Below, piece by piece: positions 29,602 through 36,731 of a stretch of 37,364 nucleotides of DNA. Positions within the stretch are counted from its first letter, which is position 1; every line of letters begins with the position of its first letter. The notes below the pieces were generated by a model that did not search any database, was not told the origin of the DNA, and saw nothing but the letters and a program-made list of their open reading frames with translations. The stretch comes from Pleomorphomonas sp. GTDB taxonomy: Bacteria; Pseudomonadota; Alphaproteobacteria; Rhizobiales; Pleomorphomonadaceae. The stretch covers positions 1 to 37,364 of the forward strand of contig JAUVXG010000022.1 of NCBI GenBank assembly GCA_030603685.1. Direction: 5' to 3'. Made by a program: the position numbers and the translations under genes.

Positions 29602-30869
29602 CACTCGTACCTCAGCGCGTCGACGGGATCGAGACGGGCCGCCTTCCAGGCAGGATAGACGGTAGCGGCGAACGACAGCACCAGCGCCATGATGAGCACG
29701 GTGACCGTCTCGTGCATCTGCATGTCGGCAGGCAGCTGGCTGAGATAGTAGAGTTCCGGCGAGAACAGCTCGGTCGAGGTCAGCCAGGAGACAAACTGCC
29801 GGATCTTTTCGACGTTGAGGCAGACCACGAGGCCGAGGACGAAGCCGGCCATGGTTCCGGCGACACCGATCGCCGAACCGGTGATCAGAAAGACGCGCAG
29901 AATGGCGCCCCGACTGGCGCCCATCGTCCTGAGGATGGCGATGTCGTGGCTCTTGTCCTTGACCAGCATGGTCATGCCGGAAACGATATTGAGCGCCGCC
30001 ACCAGCACGATCAGCGTCAGGATCATGAACATGACATTGCGCTCGACCTCAAGGGCCGAGAAGAATGTGACGTTGCGCTGCCGCCAATCGGTGATCAGAA
30101 CCGGCCGCCCCGCGTCGATCGTCAGCTTCTCCTTGATGGATCCGATGTCGTCGGGATTGTCGACGAAGACGTCGATCGCAGTGACCTTGTCTTCCATCAT
30201 GAAATACTTCTGCGCCTCGGCGATCGGCATGAATACGAAGGTGCCGTCGTACTCGCTCATGCCGATCTTGAAGATGGCGGCAACCGGATAGGCCTTGACG
30301 CGCGGCGTCGTTCCGAGAGCGGTAACGTTACCCTTGGGGCTGACAAGCGTGACCTTGTCGCCGACCGTGACACCGAGACTCTCGGCGAGCCGCTGACCGA
30401 TGGCGATGCCAACGCCGTCGTCGAACTTGTCGAAGGAGCCGACCTGGACGGTATCGTAGACGAGAGGCAACTTCTGGAGGTCGGCGCTGCGCACGCCGCG
30501 CACCAGAACGCCAAATGCACCGGACGGGCCGGAGGCCAGGACCTGCCCCTCAACGAAGGGCATGGCGAGCCTGACGCCATCGACGCCGGCAAGGCGATCG
30601 GCGACGGAGGCATAATCGGTGAGCGGGCTGTCGATGGGCTGGACCACGGCGTGGCCGTTGATGCCGAGGATCTTGTCCATCAACTGGCCGCGAAAACCGT
30701 TCATCACCGCCATGACGATGATCAGCGTGGCGACGCCCAGCATGATGCCGACGAAGGAGAAGCCGGCAATCACCGAAATGAAGGCTTCCTTGCGACGGGA
30801 CCTCAGATAACGGCCGGCCAGTTTCCACTCGAAGGGGGCGAAGGGCCGCCCCGCTTTCGCCTCGCTCAT
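29601..30869 (-). CDS. Lipoprotein-releasing ABC transporter permease, LolC/LolE type
   Basis: Inner-membrane permease of 422 residues that passes lipoproteins to LolA. The N-terminal helix (about 36-58) contains [30 protein letters not shown], followed by a large periplasmic domain (about 60-260) and a FtsX-like membrane domain with [38 protein letters not shown] near residue 290-330. Only one permease gene is present, so it would work as a homodimer, as in many alphaproteobacteria with a single LolC/E-type (LolF-like) protein. ATG 30869 has GGAGG 7 nt upstream. The ATPase follows with a one-base overlap. Confidence 0.92.
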   Translation of the reverse strand: MSEAKAGRPFAPFEWKLAGRYLRSRRKEAFISVIAGFSFVGIMLGVATLIIVMAVMNGFRGQLMDKILGINGHAVVQPIDSPLTDYASVADRLAGVDGVRLAMPFVEGQVLASGPSGAFGVLVRGVRSADLQKLPLVYDTVQVGSFDKFDDGVGIAIGQRLAESLGVTVGDKVTLVSPKGNVTALGTTPRVKAYPVAAIFKIGMSEYDGTFVFMPIAEAQKYFMMEDKVTAIDVFVDNPDDIGSIKEKLTIDAGRPVLITDWRQRNVTFFSALEVERNVMFMILTLIVLVAALNIVSGMTMLVKDKSHDIAILRTMGASRGAILRVFLITGSAIGVAGTMAGFVLGLVVCLNVEKIRQFVSWLTSTELFSPELYYLSQLPADMQMHETVTVLIMALVLSFAATVYPAWKAARLDPVDALRYE

Positions 30870-31032
30870 CCAAAGACCTCCAAACGCCGGCCAAACCTAG
30901 GAACGCCACACCACCGCCGCGAAGACCGGTGGCCGACTCGGACGCCACCGGACGGCGACGCGTGAGACTAGCAAATTCCGTCCGCCGACAAGCTGTCCTT
31001 TCCGTTTTTTCCAAACGGAATCGGGCAGCCGC

Positions 31033-31055
31033 GGGGGCGGCATGCGACCGCCCCT
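31033..31055 (-). terminator. GC-rich hairpin after proS
   Basis: GGGGGCGG (31033-31040) and CCGCCCCT (31048-31055) form a 7-bp stem plus a wobble pair, 12 nt after the proS stop. There is no T-run. A second hairpin, TTCCGTTT/AAACGGAA (31000-31020), follows. Together they may end the proS transcript before the lol genes, but this is only suggested. Confidence 0.4.
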
Positions 31056-31067
31056 CTTCAGCGACAA

Positions 31068-32390
31068 TCAGGCCTTTTCTGTGACGCGGGCGATCGCCGA
31101 CTCCAGCGACACCAGTTCCTTGTCACCTGTGGCGCGGCGCTTCAACTCCACGACGCCATCGGCAAGCCCCTTCGGACCGATGATGATCTGCCAAGGCAGG
31201 CCGATCAGATCCATGGAGGCGAACTTGGCGCCCGGCCGGGCGGCGGTGTCATCGTAAAGCGGGTCCTTGCCGGCAGCGGCGAGCTTCGCGTAGGCGTCTT
31301 CACAGGCGGCGGTCACGGCCGCATCGTCGGGACGCAGACTGATCACGCCGGCACCGAAGGGCGCGACGCTCTCCGGCCAGATGATGCCGGCGTCGTCGTG
31401 GCTCGCCTCGATGATGGCGCCGATGAGACGCGACACGCCGATGCCGTAAGAGCCCATGATTACCGGCTGCTCGCTGCCGTCCGCCATGGCCACCTTGGCG
31501 CCCATCGGCTCGGAATACTTGGTGCCGAAGGAGAAGATGTGCCCCACCTCGATGCCGCGCGCCGACACGCGTCGGTCTTCGGGCAGCGCCGCGAAGGCAG
31601 CTTCGTCGTGCATCTCGTCCGTGGCGGCGTAGCGGCTGGTGAACATGTCGACGACCGGCGAGAGATCGCCGTCGAAATCGACATCCTCTCCGGGGACCGG
31701 CAAATCCAGGAGGTCCTTGTCGCAGAACACCGCACTCTCGCCGGTCGAGGCGAGAATGATGAACTCATGGCTGAGCTTGCCGCCGATCGGGCCGGTGTCG
31801 GCGCGCATCGGAATGGCGGTGAGGCCGAGCCGCTTGTAGGTCCGGAGGTAGGCGACGAACATCTTGTGATAGGCGCGCAGCGCACCCGCCTGATCGACAT
31901 CGAAGGAATAGGCATCCTTCATCAGGAACTCACGACCGCGCATCACGCCAAAGCGGGGGCGCACCTCGTCGCGGAACTTCCACTGAATATTGTAGAGATT
32001 GAGCGGCAGGTCGCGATAGGAGCGGACGTAGGTCCGGAAGATGTCGGTGACGACCTCCTCGGCAGTCGGGCCATAGAGCATCTCGCGCTCGTGGCGATCG
32101 ACGATGCGCAGCATCTCCTTGCCATAGGCGTCGTAGCGGCCGCTCTCGCGCCAGAGATCGGCGGGCTGGATCGACGGCATCAGGATTTCGACGGCGCCGG
32201 AGCGGTCCTGTTCCTCGCGGACGATGGCCTCGATCTTCTTCAGGACCTTTAGTCCCAGCGGCAGCCAGGAGTAGATGCCGGCGTTTTGCTGGCGCATCAT
32301 GCCGGCACGCAGCATCAGGCGATGCGAGACGATCTCCGCCTCCTTGGGCGCCTCTTTGAGAATGGGCAGGAAATACCGGCTGAGACGCAT
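31068..32390 (-). CDS. proS: Prolyl-tRNA synthetase, short form without the editing insertion
   Basis: Class II aminoacyl-tRNA synthetase of 440 residues. Motif 2 is in [28 protein letters not shown] and motif 3 is [16 protein letters not shown]; the anticodon-binding domain follows (about 345-440). The bacterial ProS of the E. coli kind is about 570 residues because of an inserted editing domain between motifs 2 and 3; here the gap is too short to hold it. That is the alphaproteobacterial type, where mischarged Ala-tRNA(Pro) is cleared by a free-standing deacylase (established). ATG 32390 has AGAGGA 5-6 nt upstream. Confidence 0.96.
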   Translation of the reverse strand: MRLSRYFLPILKEAPKEAEIVSHRLMLRAGMMRQQNAGIYSWLPLGLKVLKKIEAIVREEQDRSGAVEILMPSIQPADLWRESGRYDAYGKEMLRIVDRHEREMLYGPTAEEVVTDIFRTYVRSYRDLPLNLYNIQWKFRDEVRPRFGVMRGREFLMKDAYSFDVDQAGALRAYHKMFVAYLRTYKRLGLTAIPMRADTGPIGGKLSHEFIILASTGESAVFCDKDLLDLPVPGEDVDFDGDLSPVVDMFTSRYAATDEMHDEAAFAALPEDRRVSARGIEVGHIFSFGTKYSEPMGAKVAMADGSEQPVIMGSYGIGVSRLIGAIIEASHDDAGIIWPESVAPFGAGVISLRPDDAAVTAACEDAYAKLAAAGKDPLYDDTAARPGAKFASMDLIGLPWQIIIGPKGLADGVVELKRRATGDKELVSLESAIARVTEKA

Positions 32391-32667
32391 GGAATCCTCT
32401 CGCGCGTTGGGATGAGCGCGCTACTCAAAGCGCATCGACCCTGAAAAAACAAGACCGATCGGTCACCGATCACCCGAAAGCAACGCGGCGGCGCCCCATT
32501 CGCTATGACTTTAGTCTATGGGGCAAATCACGGATGAAGCTCCAACTCGGAACCGCTCCAGAACCCTCCGACAACCCATTGATATGGCAATATTTCCCGA
32601 TCCAGATCGTAAGGACGACGAACGAAACACCCTATGCCGAACAAGCATGCAGCCTATGCACAAATGG
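32391..32667. other. Non-coding region upstream of proS with dyads
   Basis: The divergent gap between proS and pirin begins here and holds no credible gene. It shows a perfect 12-bp palindrome (32453-32464) and GCCCCAT (32493-32499) repeated inverted as ATGGGGC (32518-32524). The composition is more AT-rich than the rest of the window from about 32500 on. Confidence 0.5.
32453..32464. promoter_or_regulatory. Palindrome GACCGATCGGTC upstream of proS
   Basis: A perfect 12-bp palindrome lies 62 bp upstream of the proS start codon and is followed by a further ACCGATC half-site. The shape is like operators bound by TetR-family repressors. No such regulator gene is in the window, so the partner is unknown. 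Confidence 0.35.
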
Positions 32668-32696
32668 ATGACAAACCAAAAATCGCAGTGTATGGT
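32668..32696 (+). promoter_or_regulatory. Candidate sigma70 promoter for an unannotated small RNA
   Basis: ATGACA (32668-32673) and TATGGT (32691-32696) are separated by exactly 17 nt, 5/6 and 4/6 matches to consensus. A dyad TATGG/CCATA (32691-32695 and 32702-32706) overlaps the -10 and the expected start, and could be an operator. Transcription would begin near 32703. Confidence 0.4.
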
Positions 32697-32702
32697 ACCC
32701 GC

Positions 32703-32935
32703 CATAAATAAGGATGGCACGGCCAAAAGACGAAATGCTTCAGTAAATGAAGCCGTCAAAATAGGCAAAAGTAGAATGCCCTCCAGTTATCGCGGTCTGA
32801 GTCTTGGGAGGGAAAACCCATATAGGCGCGGAAAACGCTGCCGCTGGCGGATGGATTGGGAGGTCTTTCTATCTGTAGGCTTTATGGGCTGACACGCGGA
32901 ACTAGAAAGCAGGGCTTCGGCCCTGCTTTTTTATT
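32703..32935 (+). ncRNA. Candidate structured small RNA between proS and pirin
   Basis: A stretch of about 230 nt on the plus strand starts after a promoter-like pair and ends in a strong terminator. Predicted stems: GACG+GCTTCA (32729-32732, 32737-32742) with TGAAGC+CGTC (32748-32757), one bulge of 4 nt; CCCTCC (32779-32784) with GGAGGG (32807-32812); CCCATA (32817-32822) with TATGGG (32883-32888). No known alphaproteobacterial RNA family was recognised. A 124-codon reading frame (32518-32892) also covers it, but it lacks a ribosome site and uses many rare codons (ATA, AGA, CTA, GTA), so RNA is preferred. The strand and ends are inferred. Confidence 0.4.
32906..32935 (+). terminator. Strong intrinsic terminator with UUCG loop, plus strand
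   Basis: AAAGCAGGGC (32906-32915) pairs perfectly with GCCCTGCTTT (32920-32929) around a TTCG tetraloop, followed by TTTATTT. On the plus strand this is a textbook Rho-independent terminator. No annotated gene ends before it; proS and pirin both begin at the edges of this gap and read away from it. Confidence 0.9.
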
Positions 32936-33067
32936 TCCTCTTTCAGGTGATCATGCCTGATCTTGCAGGCCTCAGTGCCTTCAAGATGAAAACACCGTTC
33001 AACAAACGGCTGCTACCGCTCGTCCGCAGAAGCCCTTATCCTGCCCGTCAGCAAGAAAGGACGGATC

Positions 33068-33991
33068 ATGAGCATTCCCGGCAAGGGCGGCAACGACCGC
33101 ATCGAGGAGATCATTCTTCCGAACGTCCGCGACCTCGGCGGCTTCAAGGTGCGCCGCGCCCTGCCATCGGCGCAGCGCCGCATGGTCGGGCCGTTCATCT
33201 TCTTCGACCAGATGGGGCCGGTCATGTTTGGCGCCGGAGAGGCCGAGGACGTGCGGCCACATCCGCACATCGGGCTCTCCACCCTCACCTATCTGTTCGA
33301 CGGCGAGATGGTCCATCGTGACAGCGCCGGCCATAAGGAAACGATCCGGGCCGGCGAGGTGAACTGGATGACGGCCGGAAACGGCATCGTCCATTCGGAG
33401 CGCTTTCCCGCTGCGGTGCATGCCGCCGGAGGCAACCTGTTCGGAACCCAGATCTGGGTGGCGCTCCCCAAGGTGAACGAGGAGATCGCGCCGCTGTTCA
33501 GCCACCACGACAAGGCAGTGCTTCCCATCTTCTCCGACACCGGCATGCGGATGACCCTGGTGGCCGGCGAGGGCTTTGGCGTTCGTTCTCCGGTGCCGGT
33601 CTACTCCGACCTGATGTATGCCGACGTCCATCTCGAAACCGGCGCACGCTTCCAGGTCCCGCCCGATCACGTCGAGCGAGCCGCCTACGTCATCAGCGGC
33701 GGCGTTGGCATCGAGGGGCAGGAGGGCGTCTTCCCGCCCAATCAGCTCGTGATCTTCCGCCCCGGCGCCGAGGTGATCCTGGCCGCGACGGAGCCGACGC
33801 GTCTGGTGCTCATCGGCGGTGAGCCCTTCCCCGAGAAGCGCCACATCTACTGGAACTTCGTGTCGTCATCCAAGGAGCGAATCGAGGCGGCCAAGGCCGA
33901 CTGGCGTGCCCGGCGCTTTCCGGAGATCGCCGGCGAGACGGAGTTCATCCCGCTGCCGCCCGATCCGGTGGGGCTGCGGATCAAGGACTGA
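33068..33991 (+). CDS. Pirin family protein
   Basis: Cupin-type protein of 307 residues; some bacterial pirins act as quercetinase-like dioxygenases or bind metabolic enzymes, but the role here is unknown. The pirin N-terminal domain shows GPFIFFDQMGP and the metal ligands HPH (His65, His67) and His109/Glu111 in NGIVHSER, matching the iron site of human pirin. The C-terminal cupin includes YADVHLETGARFQVP. ATG 33068 has AAAGGA 7-8 nt upstream. It stands alone on the plus strand, between two terminators. Confidence 0.93.
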   Translation: MSIPGKGGNDRIEEIILPNVRDLGGFKVRRALPSAQRRMVGPFIFFDQMGPVMFGAGEAEDVRPHPHIGLSTLTYLFDGEMVHRDSAGHKETIRAGEVNWMTAGNGIVHSERFPAAVHAAGGNLFGTQIWVALPKVNEEIAPLFSHHDKAVLPIFSDTGMRMTLVAGEGFGVRSPVPVYSDLMYADVHLETGARFQVPPDHVERAAYVISGGVGIEGQEGVFPPNQLVIFRPGAEVILAATEPTRLVLIGGEPFPEKRHIYWNFVSSSKERIEAAKADWRARRFPEIAGETEFIPLPPDPVGLRIKD

Positions 33992-34026
33992 CGGCAGCAG
34001 CCTTCCAAGCTGAATACCCAAAAGGA

Positions 34027-34055
34027 AAAGGGCGGCGCCAATGGCACCGCCCTTT
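34027..34055. terminator. Bidirectional terminator between pirin and rpsI
   Basis: AAAGGGCGG (34027-34035) pairs with CCGCCCTTT (34047-34055), and inside the loop GCC/GGC (34037-34039, 34043-34045) adds pairs after one mismatch. On the minus strand the tail is TTTTCCTTTT, so it mainly ends rpsI; on the plus strand it also closes pirin. Confidence 0.8.
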
Positions 34056-34079
34056 CCATATTCCAAATCCGAAACCGGA

Positions 34080-34556
34080 TCAGCGCTTCGAGAACTGGAA
34101 GCTCCGGCGCGCCTTGCGCTTGCCGTACTTCTTGCGCTCGACGACGCGGCTGTCGCGGGTCAGGAAGCCGAGCTTCTTGAGCACGCCGCGCAGGCCCGGC
34201 TCGTAGTAGGTCAGCGCCTTGGAGATACCGTGACGCAGCGCACCGGCCTGGCCGGAGAGACCGCCGCCGGCAACCGTGGCGATGATGTCGAACTGGCCGT
34301 CGCGGGCAGCGGCGTAGATCGGCTGCTGCACGATCATCTGGAGCACCGGCCGACCGAAGTAGGCGGTGAACTCCTTGCCGTTCACGACGATCTTGCCGGA
34401 ACCCGGCTTGACCCAGACGCGAGCGATGGCGTTCTTGCGCTTGCCGGTGGCATAGGCGCGGCCGAACTTGTCGAGCTTCTGAACGTGCACCGGGGCCTCG
34501 GCCACCGGAGCGACGTCGGCAGCGCCGAGTTCAGCGAGGGAGGAGAGCTCAGCCAT
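34080..34556 (-). CDS. rpsI: 30S ribosomal protein S9
   Basis: Small-subunit protein whose C-terminal tail reaches the P-site tRNA. The 158-residue protein has the S9 core from about residue 36: [36 protein letters not shown], then [19 protein letters not shown], and ends in the basic [17 protein letters not shown] tail. About 28 acidic and Ala-rich residues precede the core, an extension common in alphaproteobacteria. ATG 34556 has GAGG upstream; it starts 3 bp after rplM ends. Confidence 0.98.
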   Translation of the reverse strand: MAELSSLAELGAADVAPVAEAPVHVQKLDKFGRAYATGKRKNAIARVWVKPGSGKIVVNGKEFTAYFGRPVLQMIVQQPIYAAARDGQFDIIATVAGGGLSGQAGALRHGISKALTYYEPGLRGVLKKLGFLTRDSRVVERKKYGKRKARRSFQFSKR

Positions 34557-34559
34557 GGA

Positions 34560-35021
34560 TCAAGGCCTCGTGTTCATCTTGTTCATCGACTTGACGTCGA
34601 GGACTTCCGGCTGCTGGGCGGCATGGGGATGCTCGGCACCGGCGTAGACGCGGAGGTTGGAAAGCTGGCGACGGCCGAGCGGGCCTTCGGGGATCATGCG
34701 CTCGACGGCCTTCTCGAGCACGCGCTCGGGGAAGCGACCTTCGAGGATCTGGCGCGCCTTGCGCTCCTTGATGCCGCCGATATAGCCGGTGTGCCAGTAG
34801 TAGGTCTTGTCGGTGTACTTGCGGCCCGTCAGAACCACCTTGTCCGCGTTGATGACGATGACATTGTCGCCATCATCCATGTGCGGGGTGTAGGTGGCCT
34901 TGTGCTTGCCGCGGAGGCGCATCGCGATCACAGTCGCGAGGCGGCCGACCACGAGGCCTTCGGCGTCGATCAAGACCCACTTCTTCTCGATGTTCGCCGG
35001 CTTCGCCGTATAGGTCGTCAT
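34560..35021 (-). CDS. rplM: 50S ribosomal protein L13
   Basis: Early-assembling large-subunit protein of 153 residues: [66 protein letters not shown], then the conserved [31 protein letters not shown]. Length is usual for alphaproteobacteria. It is the first gene of the rplM-rpsI operon, with a good promoter about 115 bp upstream. Confidence 0.98.
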   Translation of the reverse strand: MTTYTAKPANIEKKWVLIDAEGLVVGRLATVIAMRLRGKHKATYTPHMDDGDNVIVINADKVVLTGRKYTDKTYYWHTGYIGGIKERKARQILEGRFPERVLEKAVERMIPEGPLGRRQLSNLRVYAGAEHPHAAQQPEVLDVKSMNKMNTRP

Positions 35022-35135
35022 GGGCGTTACCGTCTTCCGTTTGGGCCACCCGAAAGGCGGCCGGTTCGTCTTCTCTTCCGCACCGTCGCCGATACGACAG
35101 GGCGGCTCCCGTCGCCGGGTGCCGCCGTCGCGCTC

Positions 35136-35164
35136 TCAATATGGAAATGCCGCCCGAATGTCAA
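35136..35164 (-). promoter_or_regulatory. rplM: Promoter for rplM-rpsI
   Basis: On the minus strand a perfect TTGACA (35159-35164) is followed after 17 nt by TATTGA (35136-35141). The start site would be near 35129, giving a leader of about 108 nt. The -35 lies in the loop of the hairpin that follows fabD. Confidence 0.6.
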
Positions 35165-35180
35165 GCAGACCGGGCGGCAT
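35147..35180 (-). terminator. Hairpin after fabD, overlapping the rplM promoter
   Basis: ATGCCGCCCG (35147-35156) and CGGGCGGCAT (35171-35180) form a perfect 10-bp stem with a 14-nt loop, 63 nt after the fabD stop. On the minus strand the following bases are TTTCCATATT, a weak T-tract. It is a likely terminator for fabD whose DNA also carries the -35 of the next operon. Confidence 0.6.
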
Positions 35181-35210
35181 CCAGTTCTTTTAAAACAACG
35201 GGTTACATCG

Positions 35211-35230
35211 TGTGGTACTATCATACCACA
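35211..35230. promoter_or_regulatory. TGTGGTA/TACCACA inverted repeat after fabD
   Basis: TGTGGTA (35211-35217) and TACCACA (35224-35230) flank a 6-nt spacer, a 20-bp dyad 13 bp from the fabD stop and about 46 bp upstream of the rplM -35. It could be a protein site upstream of the ribosomal operon or a short mRNA hairpin. No consensus was recognised. Confidence 0.3.
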
Positions 35231-35243
35231 TGAATTTTGCCCA

Positions 35244-36191
35244 TCAGGCCAGGCCGAGCAGCGCCTTGACGTCGGTGATGTCGGAGGGCTTGCCGAAGTC
35301 GATCACGCCCTCGCCCGGCGCAATGCGCTTGATGAGTCCGGACAGCACCTTACCCGCACCGACTTCCACAAACTTGTCGACGCCGGCGCCGGCCATGGCC
35401 GACACGCTTTCGCGCCAGCGTACGGTGCCGGTTACCTGGGCGACCAGCTGCTTTCGGATCGCCTCGGGATCGGACGTCGGCGCCGCCGTGACATTGGCGA
35501 AGATCGGCACGATCGGCGCGTTGATGGTCGCCGCGGCCAGGGCCTCGGCCATGGCGTCGGCGGCCGGCTGCATCAGTCGGCAATGGAAAGGGGCAGAGAC
35601 GTTGAGCAGCATGGCGCGCTTGGCGCCCTTGGCCTTGGCAATATCGACGGCACGAATGACGGCGAGCTTGGCGCCGGACACGACGACCTGGCCGGGAGCA
35701 TTGTCATTGGCCGCCTCGCAAACGTCGCCCTGCGCGGCTTCCTTGGCAACGGCGGTCGCCGTTTCGAAATCGAGACCGAGCAGAGCGGCCATGGCGCCCT
35801 CGCCCACCGGCACGGCTTTTTGCATTGCGTTGCCACGCGCGCGCAGCAGGCGGGCGGCGTCGGTCACCGACAGCGCACCGGCGGCGGCCAGGGCCGAGTA
35901 CTCGCCAAGCGAATGACCGGCAACGAAGGCGGCATGCTGCTTGATGGTGATGCCTTCCGCTTCCAGGGCGCTCAGCGCGGCAAGGCTGACGGCCATCAGC
36001 GCCGGCTGCGTGTTGGCGGTAAGGGTCAAATGGTCTTCGGGACCGTTGAAGATGACGTCGGACAGCTTCTCGCCGAGAGCCTCGTCCACCTCCTCGAACA
36101 CCGCCCGCGAGGCGGCGTAATGATCGGCTAGAGCCTTGCCCATGCCGATGGCCTGACTGCCCTGACCGGGGAACACGAAGGCGTTGGTCAT
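35244..36191 (-). CDS. fabD: Malonyl-CoA:ACP transacylase
   Basis: Loads malonate from CoA onto acyl carrier protein for fatty-acid synthesis. The 315-residue protein begins TNAFVFPGQGSQAIGMGK and has the nucleophile elbow AGHSLGEYSAL with Ser94, and the catalytic His203 in NVSAPFHCRLM; an Arg (RARGNAMQKAVP) near 119 binds the carboxylate. ATG 36191 is the family start although the frame is open upstream. In many related genomes fabG, acpP and fabF follow fabD; here rplM-rpsI follow instead. Confidence 0.97.
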   Translation of the reverse strand: MTNAFVFPGQGSQAIGMGKALADHYAASRAVFEEVDEALGEKLSDVIFNGPEDHLTLTANTQPALMAVSLAALSALEAEGITIKQHAAFVAGHSLGEYSALAAAGALSVTDAARLLRARGNAMQKAVPVGEGAMAALLGLDFETATAVAKEAAQGDVCEAANDNAPGQVVVSGAKLAVIRAVDIAKAKGAKRAMLLNVSAPFHCRLMQPAADAMAEALAAATINAPIVPIFANVTAAPTSDPEAIRKQLVAQVTGTVRWRESVSAMAGAGVDKFVEVGAGKVLSGLIKRIAPGEGVIDFGKPSDITDVKALLGLA

Positions 36192-36283
36192 TTGTTGGCT
36201 TTCCTCAATGGTTTTCGGGCGGACACGACCATCTGGCCGCGCAAGAGTCAAGGCCGCACCACAGGAATCCGGGGAAGACGGCG

Positions 36284-36637
36284 CTAGGGTCGACGAGGCA
36301 TGAGCGAGCCGATGGCAACCACCAGCCAGCCCAGGATCAGCGCTATACCACCCGAGGGCGCCGCCATGGGAAACAGGCTTCTCGCCATCGCCGCCTTGAA
36401 GACCAGATCGCCCGAGAACAGAAGGCAACCAGCCACGAACAACAGGGCCGACAGCCCTCTCATACGCTGATCGCCGGCATTGGCGAGGGCCAGCAGCGCC
36501 GCCGCATGAAACAGAAGAATGCTGCCGGCAACGTCAAGGTTGGCGCCGGTAACGGCATGGGCGCCAACGGCCAGCGTCGCCACGCCGACGGCGCCGAGAA
36601 CGCCCGCGGACAATCCGATCAGTCGTTGATGAGACAT
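36284..36637 (-). CDS. DUF423 family small membrane protein
   Basis: Integral membrane protein of 117 residues with four hydrophobic helices (about 7-26, 37-54, 60-78, 90-113). Family marks are GAVGVATLAVGAHAV near the N-terminus and GCLLFSGDLVFKA...PMAAPSGGIALILGWL. Function is unknown for the family. ATG 36637 has AAGGA 7 nt upstream. It is 92 bp upstream of fabD on the same strand and divergent from the methyltransferase gene. Confidence 0.85.
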   Translation of the reverse strand: MSHQRLIGLSAGVLGAVGVATLAVGAHAVTGANLDVAGSILLFHAAALLALANAGDQRMRGLSALLFVAGCLLFSGDLVFKAAMARSLFPMAAPSGGIALILGWLVVAIGSLMPRRP

Positions 36638-36731
36638 ATCGCAATCCTTTGGATGTGCCCCTCTGGAATCCGGGCCTCTCAGCTAATAACGGTGTCCGAT
36701 GTTCCCCCGTCAAGAAGCGGAAGACAAAGCC

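Noticed and set aside
31000-31020. TTCCGTTT/AAACGGAA hairpin as the proS terminator
   Set aside because: The stem has 8 pairs but the T-run is inside the loop, not after the stem, on the minus strand; kept only as a note to the GC-rich hairpin.
32518-32892. Reading frame of 124 codons, rich in Arg and Lys, ending just before the orphan terminator
   Set aside because: No ribosome site, no recognised family, and codon choice (ATA, AGA, CTA, GTA) unlike all neighbours. The stop 13 nt before the terminator is suggestive, so it is kept only as the rival to the RNA interpretation.
34041-36131. Plus-strand frame of 696 codons across rpsI, rplM and fabD
   Set aside because: It spans three genes and their promoter region on the other strand, so it cannot be a real gene.
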